Origin: Acridotheres tristis
Lineage: Eukaryota; Chordata; Aves; Passeriformes; Sturnidae
NCBI GenBank assembly: GCA_037013685.1
Contig: CM072919.1
Coordinates: 1,489,616-1,553,615 of the forward strand
Length of the DNA: 64,000 nt
Reading direction: 5' to 3'
The position numbers and the translations under genes are program-made. Below, piece by piece: positions 27,401 to 39,400 of the stretch (position 1 is its first letter; every line of letters begins with the position of its first letter). Under the pieces are notes generated by a model, which saw only the letters and a program-made list of their open reading frames with translations, did no database searches and was not told the DNA's origin.

Positions 27401-30400
27401 GTCACAAAAGTTTGCTGCTAGAAGAAAGTGGGTGGAGAATGGATGGGACCAGCCCTGGGGAGAAGGATTTGGGGTGTTGGTGGTGAGAGGCTCAACCTGC
27501 CCCGGCCATGGGCACTGACCCCAGAAACCCCCCCTGTGCTGGGCTGAGCCCCCAGTGTGGGCAGCAGGGCAGGGGGGGATTCTGCCCCTCTGCCCCGCTC
27601 AGGTGAGACCCCACCTGCAGAGCTGCCCCAGCCCTGGGGAACAGCAGCAGGAGGACGTGGAGCTGCTGGAGCCAGGCCAGAGGAACCACGGAGATGCTCC
27701 AAGGGCTGGAGCCCCTCTGCTCTGGGGACAGGCTGGGAGAGCTGGGGGTGTTTAGCAGACAAACGAATGAACTTGAAGGAATTTAAGATATTCCTAAATG
27801 CCTGTGTTTGGGACAGAAATACTATCTTTACAGTGAGAATTCTCATGTTAAGGGAGGGCACTGTAAATACCAAACAACCCTTTTCTGCACACAGATCCCT
27901 TCTGTTCTCCTCGATACAGGTGAGTGAATCACATCTGCCAAAACTGGAGATGGCATCACCCCCAAACACTTAACACTGTAGTGACCAGGTGAATTAACCC
28001 AGAAGCAGATTTGGGATTCTAAACCCTTCACCTGAGAGTGATTCAGGTCCTGACAACTCACACTGGAAGTTTAAACTCTGAGTATAACCCCCCAAAAAAA
28101 ACCTTCTGAGGGTAGAAAATAAATACTTCATCAAATATGCTGAAAGAGTGACTTACACAACATGCAACTGATCCACAAACACATTGTACTTGGACTTGAA
28201 TATTTTATACCCACAGAAGAGCACACAGGAACAGTGTCACAGAATCCTTCACGTGTGTATCTTGTTGCCACATCCTGGGCAGTGAGGCCAGTGATGGTTC
28301 TCAAGGCAGAAGAACACTGACACACAGATTCTCAGTCTTTACATCCATAACCAAAAGCCTCACTTATTTCCCACTGCATCCATCCTCAAACTATTCAAAC
28401 ATTAGCTTAAGCTTCCTGGCAACCTCTTCAGAGTTGAACACAACCCACTGTGTGGGCAGGACAGGGGGGAAAAAATAAGAGTACAGGGAATTTCAGTAGT
28501 GTCCAGCCCAGCACAGATGAACACAGGCTCCGAAGTCACCGGCCCCAACATCCCACAGGGAAATCCCTGCCTACCAGTTAGTCTGGCTTCTGGAAAAGCA
28601 TATTACAGAACTCAGAATCAGATCTGCAACTGAAAAAAAAGGGATTAGAGAGAGCAGAAAGAAGCCCTTCCAAACCAGCTGTACTTCAAAGCCCAAAACA
28701 CTCCAAGGAATGACAGGCACTATATATAGAAAGCTTTACAGGATCAGCAGGTATTAACTTTTTGTTAATCCTGTGGAGCAGCAGTTCCATGAATGAGCAA
28801 TATGAGGAAAACTGATCTATTCAGGCTCCCTCCTAAATCTGAAAGCCAAGCACCACACCCGGCTGGATGTGCTGCCACATTTCACACCCACAGAACCGGG
28901 AGGGATCCTGGAGGTGGGAGGGGATCCTCAGCGAGGCTCTGGCTCAGGGAACGCTGACCTGGGCACAGGACCTGCACCAAAGCACCTCCCCCTGACCCAC
29001 AGCCACAGCCCCCACGAGCTGCTCAGTGGGGTCACACCACACAGCAAAAGGCAAAACAACCACTTGATGTAATGAAAAAAATTGTAGCCACTCAGCAAGG
29101 CCTAAATATTTGGAAGAAAAAAGAACCTCTCACATTTACATACTGATACTCAGATTTTTTTGCTGTATCTTGCCCAGCACTGATTATATTTTTGTATAAA
29201 TCCTTCTAATATAGAATTTTCTAGTGTGGTAATTAAAACCAAATATTTCCAAGATATAACTAGCTCCATTTTTCCTTAATGCTTTTGAGGTCCCATGAAT
29301 CACAGAATCATTAAGGTTGGAAAAGCCCCGGAGGATCAACAAGTTCAACAGTTGTTAATCCAGCACCATTCATCACTAAAACATGTCCCCAAATGCCACA
29401 TCCACATGGCTTTTTGAACACTTCCAGGAATTGTGACTCCACCACTGCCCTGGGCAGCCCCTTCCAATGCCTGACCACCCTTTCTATGAAGCAAGTTTTC
29501 CCAATATCCAATCTAAACCTCATATGGCACAGCGTGAGGCCGTTCCCTCTCCTCCTGTCCCTGTTCCCTGGAGCAGAGCCCGACCCCCCCGGCTGTCCCC
29601 TCCTGTCAGGGAGTTGTGCAGAGCCACAAGGGCCCCCCTGAGCCTCCTTTTCTCCAGCCTGAGCCTCCCCAGCTCCCTCAGCCACTCCTCACCACACTTG
29701 TGCTCTAGGCCCTGCCCTGGACACTTTCCAGCCCCTCAATGTCTTTTTTATCATGAGGGGTTCAAACGTGACCCCAGGATTCAAGATGGGGCCTCAGCCG
29801 TGCCAAGAGTTCATTTATGCTCCCAGTATTCATTACAATATCAATATATTTCTTAGCTATTAATTCCTTACTAGTTCCGTGGCAGTGTAAGTTGCAGTTT
29901 TGTGTCGGTGGCTCACACTGTGCCCAGTTGACTGAGGAGCATTGCTGAGCACCAGCATTTCCAGCCAATGGCCCGGCCAGCAGGGGGAGGACAGGCAGAG
30001 CCACGAGGCACAGGAACCGTCCGGAGGAGAGGTGGCAGCAGGGGCAGGGCCGCCTGCCAGCAGCACCGCTGAAGGCTCTGAGAGCAGCAGGCAAGGAGCT
30101 AAGGCTCTCTTTTATTCCTCGGTGGAAAAGGCTCCTTAATGAAACGCTATAGCAATCACTCTGGTAAGTGTTCTGTCTCCCAAGGAGCATTACTGGAACA
30201 CCCTGGAGCAGCCCAGCTAAAACCCAAGTGAAGTCTGCAGATGTGAGCAGCGAGTACTCAACAAAGCTGTGACAACAGTCACAACTGCATTTCTCAAAGT
30301 ATGTCACCCATGAGATGCTGGAATATTTAATATCCATTAACAAAATACACAAGCTGTTTTTTAAAACAAGCCCAAATTCCTCAAGAATTCCAAGATCTCA

Positions 30401-33400
30401 CCTAGAAAATATGTGCATTTAAATGAATGTGAGTAGCTAAAATAAGAAAGAAGGCATCATGAATCAAAGACACAGTCCCTTTGAAATGGAAGGCAGAAGG
30501 GGACAGTGGGTCATGGTAATAAGCCAAAAATGTAATTTTATAGGATTTTTCATTTCCCAGCCATGTTTTTTGACTTAACTTTGAAAAACACTAAATCTTT
30601 GTTCTGAGCCAAGACAGACCTTGGGGTTTGCTGACAATTTCAGAGATGCTCACAAAAGACTTACCTTTCCCAAGCAAGCACTATATGAAGTTAAAAAAAC
30701 CCAAACACTAATCCATACAACAATTACATTCCTAAGAAATGTGATTCTCCATGCTGTGCTTTCTTTCATTACCTGACAGAACAGAACACTAGTGATTGGG
30801 ATGGAGATCACTGCAGAACCTTTACACTAAATTTAATCATATAAACTCACTTCCAGTAGTCTTTAGGAAGATGTGTTTTCACCTCAGCCAAAAGCCACCT
30901 TCTAAACCCAAGAGAAGGCAAACTCACATTCCTACCACTTTGGGTTGCAGCTCAGAAAACCAAATGCACTTGATTTGAGATTCAAACCTGTCACTGCAAC
31001 ATCCAAGTGCTTCCATCCAGATGAAAGAGCACAATGTCAGTGAACATTAGTTCCTATTTCTCTTGTGCTTCCAGGGTAAAATACAGTGTTTTAAGGAAAG
31101 AATTATTAACAGTGAATGTTTGGAATACTTACATCATCAAAATAAATGAGCACAAAATGCAACATTTCCTTTAAGTACTATCAGATTTATCAGTTTTTGG
31201 CTGGACTTTGAGATGAACTCCATGAGATCATGTTGAGCACAAGCACATGATGGTCTCACATGAGAGGAAGATGCTTACTGCTGCAACTTCATAACATGAC
31301 CAGGATGCTCAACACCAAAGGCAGTCACACCACAAGGCCCCCTGTGGAGGTGAAGGAACCTTCAGGTCTGTCGGTGCTTCAGGCAGCAGAGCCCATTCCC
31401 AGCACAGAGGAGCTGCCAGCTCCTGACTCTGAAAGAAGGCTGGGAAGAAATATTTGTCACTTGCCAGGCTTCTCTCACACCCCCAAAAGCAGCACTTGAT
31501 GTCAAACACCACGGAAGCAGTGACAGAACACCTCCAGCGTTTGCAGCACCTGGACACGATGTACCATGACAGTACTGAACGAATCAAAGTAACAGACAAG
31601 GGCATTAAAGAGCAAACTGTGCTGTTTTCTACTGACTTGGACACAGCATTAGAGATCAACATATTCCACGTTAATTTCCATAAAAATACTGTATTATTTC
31701 AATACTGTAGAAACAGCTATTTGAGATAAATAACAGGATCTTGTATTAGGGCTACTCCATGGCTGGACAGAAAGAATTTCAAGGCACGTGCTCCCACACA
31801 TGCTCCTCACAAGTAACTTCACCAAAAGCATGGCAAAGCAGCTGAGCACAGAACAGGACCAGCAGTGAGAGGGAAGCTGCACAATGCTCATCTTGATGGG
31901 TTTGCAGCAGCCCGAGTCCAGCAGTGCAGAGGGCACTCAGCTGCAACAAAGAGCTCAGGAAACTGAAAGGCGTTTTCATAAAGCCAAGCTTCTCTTTCAC
32001 TGAGCTGCTGATAAACAGCATTGCTGTACATGTTTTAACATGCCTTAGCTTTGTCCTTGCTACCCAGCTTTCCAGGGATTTACAGGCTCATCCTGAAGGA
32101 GACTTAAGATCCCAATCCAATGTGCTGTTGTGAGTGACAGCACCAGAGGCACGAGGCTCTGCTGGGTCGTTTGCAGCAGACTTCTATATTATTTATTAGA
32201 AACACGATGCATTACCCACTGCCCCCTTTCTGGTGCAAGCACTGTGAGATCACAAGACTCCTTGGCCAAACAACACAGAGGAAGGAATGCAAGAAGTCAG
32301 TTTACAGTTTTTTCTTGTTAATGTTTGCTGAAGTTAACACACACCAACTGAAATCTGGCATGATGCATGCACACATCCATCTTAAAGTAACTAATAAGCC
32401 AATTAAAACCTTTGAACCTTATTCTAAAAATTCAGAGAAATGCTATCTATGCAAGTACTGTGCATCAATTTCAGGGCAGATACCCAACCCCAGACCAACC
32501 ACCACAGCCCCTTAAGGCACTGCAGAAAAACACACAGGATCTTCTGAGCAGGTTTGCAACACAAAGACTGGGTTTCAGGAAAGAAACAGCTGTAGAGTTG
32601 CAGCTGCTTGTCCAAAGTGACTCCAAGCACCTGCAGCATCTCCCCAAGCACTGGGGTGCTCTGGCAGTCTCCCATGGACAGCTCCTCTTTGGTGGCTTAC
32701 CCAAAGACAACTCAGGATTTCACACTGAAATGCCCACAGAAGGGCACCAATGCAGGAGGCTGGAGCTACACGAGCCATCCTGGCCCCCTCCCAGGTGGGC
32801 AAGGCCAAGGTCACTTCTGGCATCTTGGCCATCAGGAAAGTGGCAATCAGCAAGCCCCAAACACCAGTAAACCAGTAAGCAGGCAGCAGCAGCAAGGGTC
32901 AAGAAATGTCCCTTAATTATCTCCAGTCTGATCAGCCTCTTAATATAAGCACATCTCCAGTCTGATCACAGCATTTGTTAATTTAATTGCACAGCAATTA
33001 AACGATCCTCAGGGGTCTGTGCTGTCTAAACCATATCCAAGCAGACAACTTTTAAGCCTGGAGAGATACATGAGATAAAAGTGTTCATCCTTGCAAATAC
33101 AAGATGTACCCAAAGTTTTATTTTTACATTACTATGCAAAAAGTTATGCAAGTGTTTTTACAGTAGATTTTTCAACTTGCTTGTTACAGCCATCTCTGCA
33201 GTTTCAGGCTGTGGTAAAGGCAGGCTTCATTAAAGCACGTGCTTTCTGGATGCATAGGAAACAGTCACTTCCTCCTAAGGAACTAAAGTAGCTATTGTTG
33301 CCGAGATTCAGATGACTGAAGTAGTTCAGGGAGAAACAAAAAAAGCTTAATGACGTATTAATACTAAATAAAAATGTAACACTGAAAATACTACAAAGTT

Positions 33401-36400
33401 CTCACACCGATTCATGCACAGCTGTGAGTACTTTGCAGTTAGAGAAAGGTAAGGAGGACAATGAAGAAAAAGACGGTTCATGGCCATTCCTGACTTCTTA
33501 AATTAAGCACAAATATTTGTGTAATTAAAGTAAGTTTGTTCACCTCCTCCCTGCTGTACAATCACACCACTCACACTAAATAAACATCCACTCTTAAGGC
33601 TGAAGCTGATTAACACAGTGATCCACTTGGGGCAATGTATTTTATACAGCTTTGCCATAAAGATTGAGCCAACCAGAAGAAAATTTCAACATTCCACAGA
33701 CTCCCTCCATTTATACACCTTTCAACATGGGAATTCCTCAGCAGAAGTTGTCAGGTTTGTACATCTAGATCATCATAGAAATAACAATAAAAAAAAGAAA
33801 CAGCTAATACAAAAACCAGCACTCAGCTATGGGGTTTGCAAACTGACTGCTCAGCCACTGCTAGGTGCTGGTAGGAACCAAACATTCCTAATACCCAGGT
33901 ACACTCAGGATTCAACAGGGCTCACTTATTTCAGTTACCGTCAACATTTGCTTCTTATTTTAAAAAACCCACTCAACCACCTTTCTGAGCTACTAACACT
34001 ACCACCAACAATGTTATTTTCTGCAACTTTTACTCTATTCAAGTATTTTTCTGCTTCCTGACACCTGGATTTTAGCAGACTCCCCCTTAGATGATGAAGC
34101 ATTTCAATTTCTCAGTGTGAATGATCAGCAGATTTTAATAACCTAATGAACACAAATGCTTTCCTGTAACCAGTCCCATGACTCAGTTCTTTCTGGTGCC
34201 TGTCATGTAATGCTGCCCTTCACAGGGCACAGGAACGGGATGTACTCCCAGGAACAGCTCCAAGGGATAAACCTAAAGGTGCTGCCTGTACACAAATGGA
34301 GTCACTAACCCACAGTGCAGAGGAAGAGGTTTGCAGTCACTTTCACGGACACTGATGGCAAGAAACCACAAAAAACCCCATTTTCTGCACTCAGCACCAG
34401 GACAAAGAGCTGCATCAAAAAGCACCAAATAAGCAACTCTGTGCAGTTGATCACAGTGCAGAAATGTAATCTGTATCCATATTTTACTTTGATTTTTCTG
34501 GCTGTTTTTGCCCCGGCCTCACTAAAGGTACAGTGGATGGTTGGTCACTCCATTTCTTCCTCTCCCCTGGACCTGCCTGGGCACAATATTTACTTCCACA
34601 TGTGCCAGTGAGGATCTGTCTGGAGTGTTTCAAACCCTCAGCAGAGACAGCTATAAAATGATCAGGACTGGGAACAAAGCTATTATCCCCACTTATGCCA
34701 CAGTCAATTAAGTAATATTTAATAAAGGAGAAAGCAAGAAGCAAATGAAAGGCAGCACTAATGCAAAGGCTCAGCTGCTGCTGCCTGTAATCACAAGAGA
34801 AGAAGCCCAATCTTGGCTCGTGTTCCATGCTCCAGGCTCTCTGTGTCCGTGACACAGCAGGTAAGACAGGACACTGTCACACCGGACCCTGCAGGCCAGT
34901 CCCAGACTGGGCTCTCACCAAGTGGTGTGAGGTCCTTATCCAACCCTCTTTGTGTATTGTTTCTATTTCTGACTTTGTCTTTTCCAGTGATTCACACACA
35001 CGAAGAATTAACAATAGCAACTCTAGATCCACTTGGAAGTGGGTGGAATAATGAGCTGCCTTCAAAGATATCAACACATATATGACACACAGTAACTGAT
35101 GGAGCAGGAGTGCCTGAAAGAGCTGTCTGTCATCAATGAACTGCACTGCCCAGCAGTTGGTTTGTTCTTTCAGGCACCAACAAGCTGTTTAGCTTCCTCA
35201 AAATTCCCCTATTATGTTCAATCCCACATCTTTTACCATCAAATACTAATCCTGCACCAGTGGCTGATGCCAGGCTGTCAGAAGCCACAGCATGAGAAGG
35301 CCTTTGGCCTCGCTGGGGACAACTCTTCTGAGCCCAGAAGAGTTTTGTGATATGAAAAGATTCCTCCAAACTCCCCATATCACTGTTTTGTCTGAGAATG
35401 TGTCAGAGAAGAACCTGGAAATCAGCAGTGGAACACAGCAGCCCTTTACTTAGGGGGAAGAAGCTTTTTTAACAATACAAGTGTCCTGTCCTCAGGTAAC
35501 ACTCAGTAAGCAGCAAGAAGCCACTGGCAGGTTGGAAAGCCCGGGCTGACAGTAAAACACACATTTCACAGCACGACACACAATGTTCCTCCCATTCAGC
35601 ATTGTATTAGTCACTGAAATTATTTTTCCCAACCAGCAGCACTGATTCCTCCTTTCACTCTTCCAAAACAGTTTAAGTGTAAACCAGCAATGAGATACTT
35701 ATCACCCAACACCACAGACAGGAAAATGTGAATTTTTCAATATGATTTTTCCTGAAAGTATTGATTACCAAAACCACGAAGGGCTAATCCTGTCACACAC
35801 AGCAGAGTCTCTGAGAAAAGAAGGGGACAATTTTCTCACACTATAAGAGAAGTGCACAGATATTTTGCACAGGACTTTTTTGAATCCCTTCTCTCTTCTT
35901 AAGTGTCCTGCAGTAAATCAAAGACACCTGAAACAGAGGCTACTGTCTGAATGAGCCTAAGCACACTCATTAATATCTGTTTCTGTTACTTTACAATTTC
36001 AATTTTATAAAGGAACATCTCACATCAGCATCTGACAGGAGCTTCCCTGTTGGGAAAAACAAACTTTTAACTGTGAATGAAAAACACTGTGCAAGGACCA
36101 AAGAGCATCAAAGAATTATCCTGCCCCTTATTACACACTTAGGAGAACAGATATAATTTATCAGTTTGGACTGTCTTGGCAAAAATCCAGTGTACTTTAA
36201 CAGCCTATGGTACAAGGCTTTCCTCTCCTGAGCATGCTGTGGAGCAGATCCCTGAAGCAGTAGGCACAAAGTGGGAGAAGTTGCTCCATGGCATACATAA
36301 CCACCTAATAACTGCTGAAAAACACCACTTTCATTAGCAAAAACATTCCTCTTCCAAACGAAAGGGAAAGAATGAGGTATTGGAAGTGAAAAGCCAGGAA

Positions 36401-39400
36401 AACGCAGTAGGATCAAGTTTGGCTTTGAACCGGTGCTGGGGAACACCACAGGACTAAAGCATGTGTTGGAAAGTAAATACAACGTGTCAGAGCTGGGCAG
36501 GAGCTAATGCTGCTCTGCCACCTCATTCCTTGCCCACAGAGCCTGCCCTGCAGAAGGACAGTGCAGCTCCAGTACTCCCAGAGCACTGGGAATGGACAGA
36601 GTGAGTGTGCACAGAGCAGTGCCTGTGTTAACCACCTCCCCTCTCCTCCCTCACAGCCTTAGGGAAGCCCATCCCTTCAGTTTCAGTGCTTGAAACTCCA
36701 AATAAATTGGTCACACATTTATTGACACGGAATTAACACGCTGCAGAGAGGCTGTGAGAGCCACGAGCTGAGGAGCACACAAAACTCATCAATAAAGAGA
36801 TGTGGCCTCCCCTGCCTTCAGGACACCTCGGGGTGTGAGATTTAGGGTCACAGCAACACGGGAAGAACACAGACCCATCAAGCAAGAACACAGTGTGGCT
36901 GTCCAAGAACTGCTTTGAGAAACCCACTGTGAACTGAGTGCCAAGCACTGGTACAGCCTCGATGGGCTGTGAAATACCAGATATGATCATGAGGTATCCA
37001 CATAAAAAGTGGAAAGGAATAAACCTTTCCATCTCAGCTCTACCAGGAGAGACTGCCCAGAGAGACGAGGGAATAAGTGATGGCAGATTTTTCCAGGTGA
37101 TTAAATTACAAAACACAAAACCTCAGACATGTAAATAAACGAACCTCCTGCAAAAAGCACAAGTAAATCAGTAGTCAAAACAACAGTTTTGCCTTCATTT
37201 TTCTTCATATCATTGCTATTTAACAACCACAGTAGCTCCTTTCCAGACACAACTCTTCCTGGAGAAACTCCTGTTGAGCCAAGACCAACAGACAATATCC
37301 TCCCCACTAAAGCACACTACTTTTTTTAAACAAATTTGTTTTTCTGAACAGGATAGAGTGCCTGTCTTAAGCTTAGAGACACTTATCTTGAGACACAAAT
37401 GTTGGTTGAACTACAGCACTAGAGCAACATTTAACAGCTACAATGGACAATGGAAGCACTGTAGGGAAAAGAGGAAGATTTTCTGCAGTTACTTCCTCTA
37501 AAACAGCATTCTGATTTTGTAACATCACCTGAAAATTACCCAAGGGCCCTGGTCACTGCTTGGGAAGCAGTGAATCCACACCCAAAAGCTCAACAGCAGG
37601 TTTACAGCTCTCTCCAGCTGAGCCAGGAAAAAGAACAGTCCTGCACTGTTTGCAGCCACTCTCTGGAATTAAGAAAAATGTTTGAAGGATTCCCAAACAC
37701 ACAGGTTTTACCAGTGCAATGTCTTAATCAGCTGAACACATCCTGGTTTGGGTTTTAATTTATATCATCGTGAGAAAAGAAAAAGAAATTACCCCTATAG
37801 TTCTCAATTTCAAAATCTCACCATTAGTACTCCAAACAGAGGAGTTTAAAATCCCATCATGCTGCAGCCCAGCTGTTCTGCACTGCTTTGACCACACTGA
37901 AACCCAGAGCATGCACATTCCCGAATAACAGCTCCCTACAAACACACAGAGCCCTACAAAATTGTCCAAGGAGTGTTTTTTCCTAACTCCAAAGGGCACC
38001 AAAGCCAATACATTTTAACCACTTCTTGTCACAGACTGAGAACAAGCTCAGTGTGCCTTGCAATTCTCTTTATGAAGCTGTTTGTCACAAAATTATTTTG
38101 GAAAGAACATTCAATTCTTCTCAAAGAACTGGTGCCACAAAGGCCTGGACTTTCACCAGGAAGATCCTCAGGGGTTGGACAGCTGATGAAAACACTTTCT
38201 GTCCTATGCACAAAGGAATAAAGCAGATTTACTAAAAGAAGCACAAGACATAGGGGGGCTCCGTAAGAATACTGCTCACCCGCCCTGGCAGAACACATTA
38301 AGCTCAAACTCCATACAAATTTGCTGTTGCCACTTCATGGTGTTCCCACACTTTCAGGGCACTGTACAGCAGCCCTGCCTTCCTCTGCCACCAAACCAAC
38401 ACCCTAAATTTCACATATGCTGAAATAAATTGGATTCAATGCTCCTGATGAGTCCTTTTCAACCCAGTATATTCTGTCACTCTATGAAAAAAAGAAGTTT
38501 CCCAGGTATGCTCACTACCCAACAACCCCATGTCCTATGCACAAGGGACTTCACAGAGATTTTGGAAGCTGTATTTCGTGTTTCAGTTCAATAGCTCCAG
38601 CAAGGAAGATCAGTTTTCCTAGTTCTTCATTTAGTTACAACTTTTCCAGAGGCTTTTGATAGCTGATACTGACGCCACAGCAACCCCCCAATACACCAGC
38701 AAAGCCCAGCTGTTAGACCAAGAAAGTTTCTCAGGCTTCATGAGTTACTTGAAGATGAACATAAATGACATTGGGGCCCGTTACTTCTCAATTACCATGT
38801 GACACTTCACTGTGGAGTCTCACATAACACGTTCTTGATGACTAATTATTTCACCTATAGTAATTTCCTGATCACGTGCTTCTCACACAAGAGTGGATAA
38901 CAGGCCAACGCAGAGAACTGATTGCTGCCTAGAAAAGCTCTGAGAGAAGAACATTTTAGTGAGGCATGAATGATCTGAAAGCTGAATGAGGAGCTTAGTT
39001 CTTCTGTATAACAGCTTCAGGGTGAAGAACAAATAGGTAACTACAGCACGTGACTGTAGGGCTGGAGAGGAAGGAATTCCTCTACATTATTCCTCCATAA
39101 TAATAATGTCTACATTTGTATATATATATATATCCGTATGTATATCAAAGATCTCAACACTACAACACACTGAATGGAAAGGTGAGAACCAAGCACGACC
39201 CTCCCTTATTAACTCTCGTGTTCACCCAGCCTGTCCCTCCTGCCCCACACCCCAGCGTCACCTTCCTCGTTCTGACTCCCGCTTCCCCCTTCCCAAACCA
39301 ACATTCCCTTCTGAGACACGGCCCCAGCGGACAGCGGTGACATCTCCGGGCCGCGGCGCGGGGAAGGCTCCCCTCACCTCATCCTCCTTGTGATTGCGGA

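Larger units (their letters stand above)
26223..39377 (-). other. AP3D1: AP3D1 intron 1 (13.2 kb)
   Basis: Longest intron, from the exon 1 donor GTGAGG to the exon 2 acceptor CCTCAG. It holds three CR1 fragments (27425-27757, 29294-29815, 38425-38486) and a short TA repeat at 39119-39133. The rest (26.2-27.4, 27.8-29.3 and 29.8-38.4 kb) looks unique and AT-leaning. No exon or RNA gene was recognised on either strand. Confidence 0.85.

Noticed and set aside
27418..27969. 183-codon minus frame in AP3D1 intron 1
   Set aside because: Lies largely over an antisense CR1 fragment.
29762..30352. 196-codon minus frame in AP3D1 intron 1
   Set aside because: Partly overlaps a CR1 copy; no known domain; nothing supports an exon.
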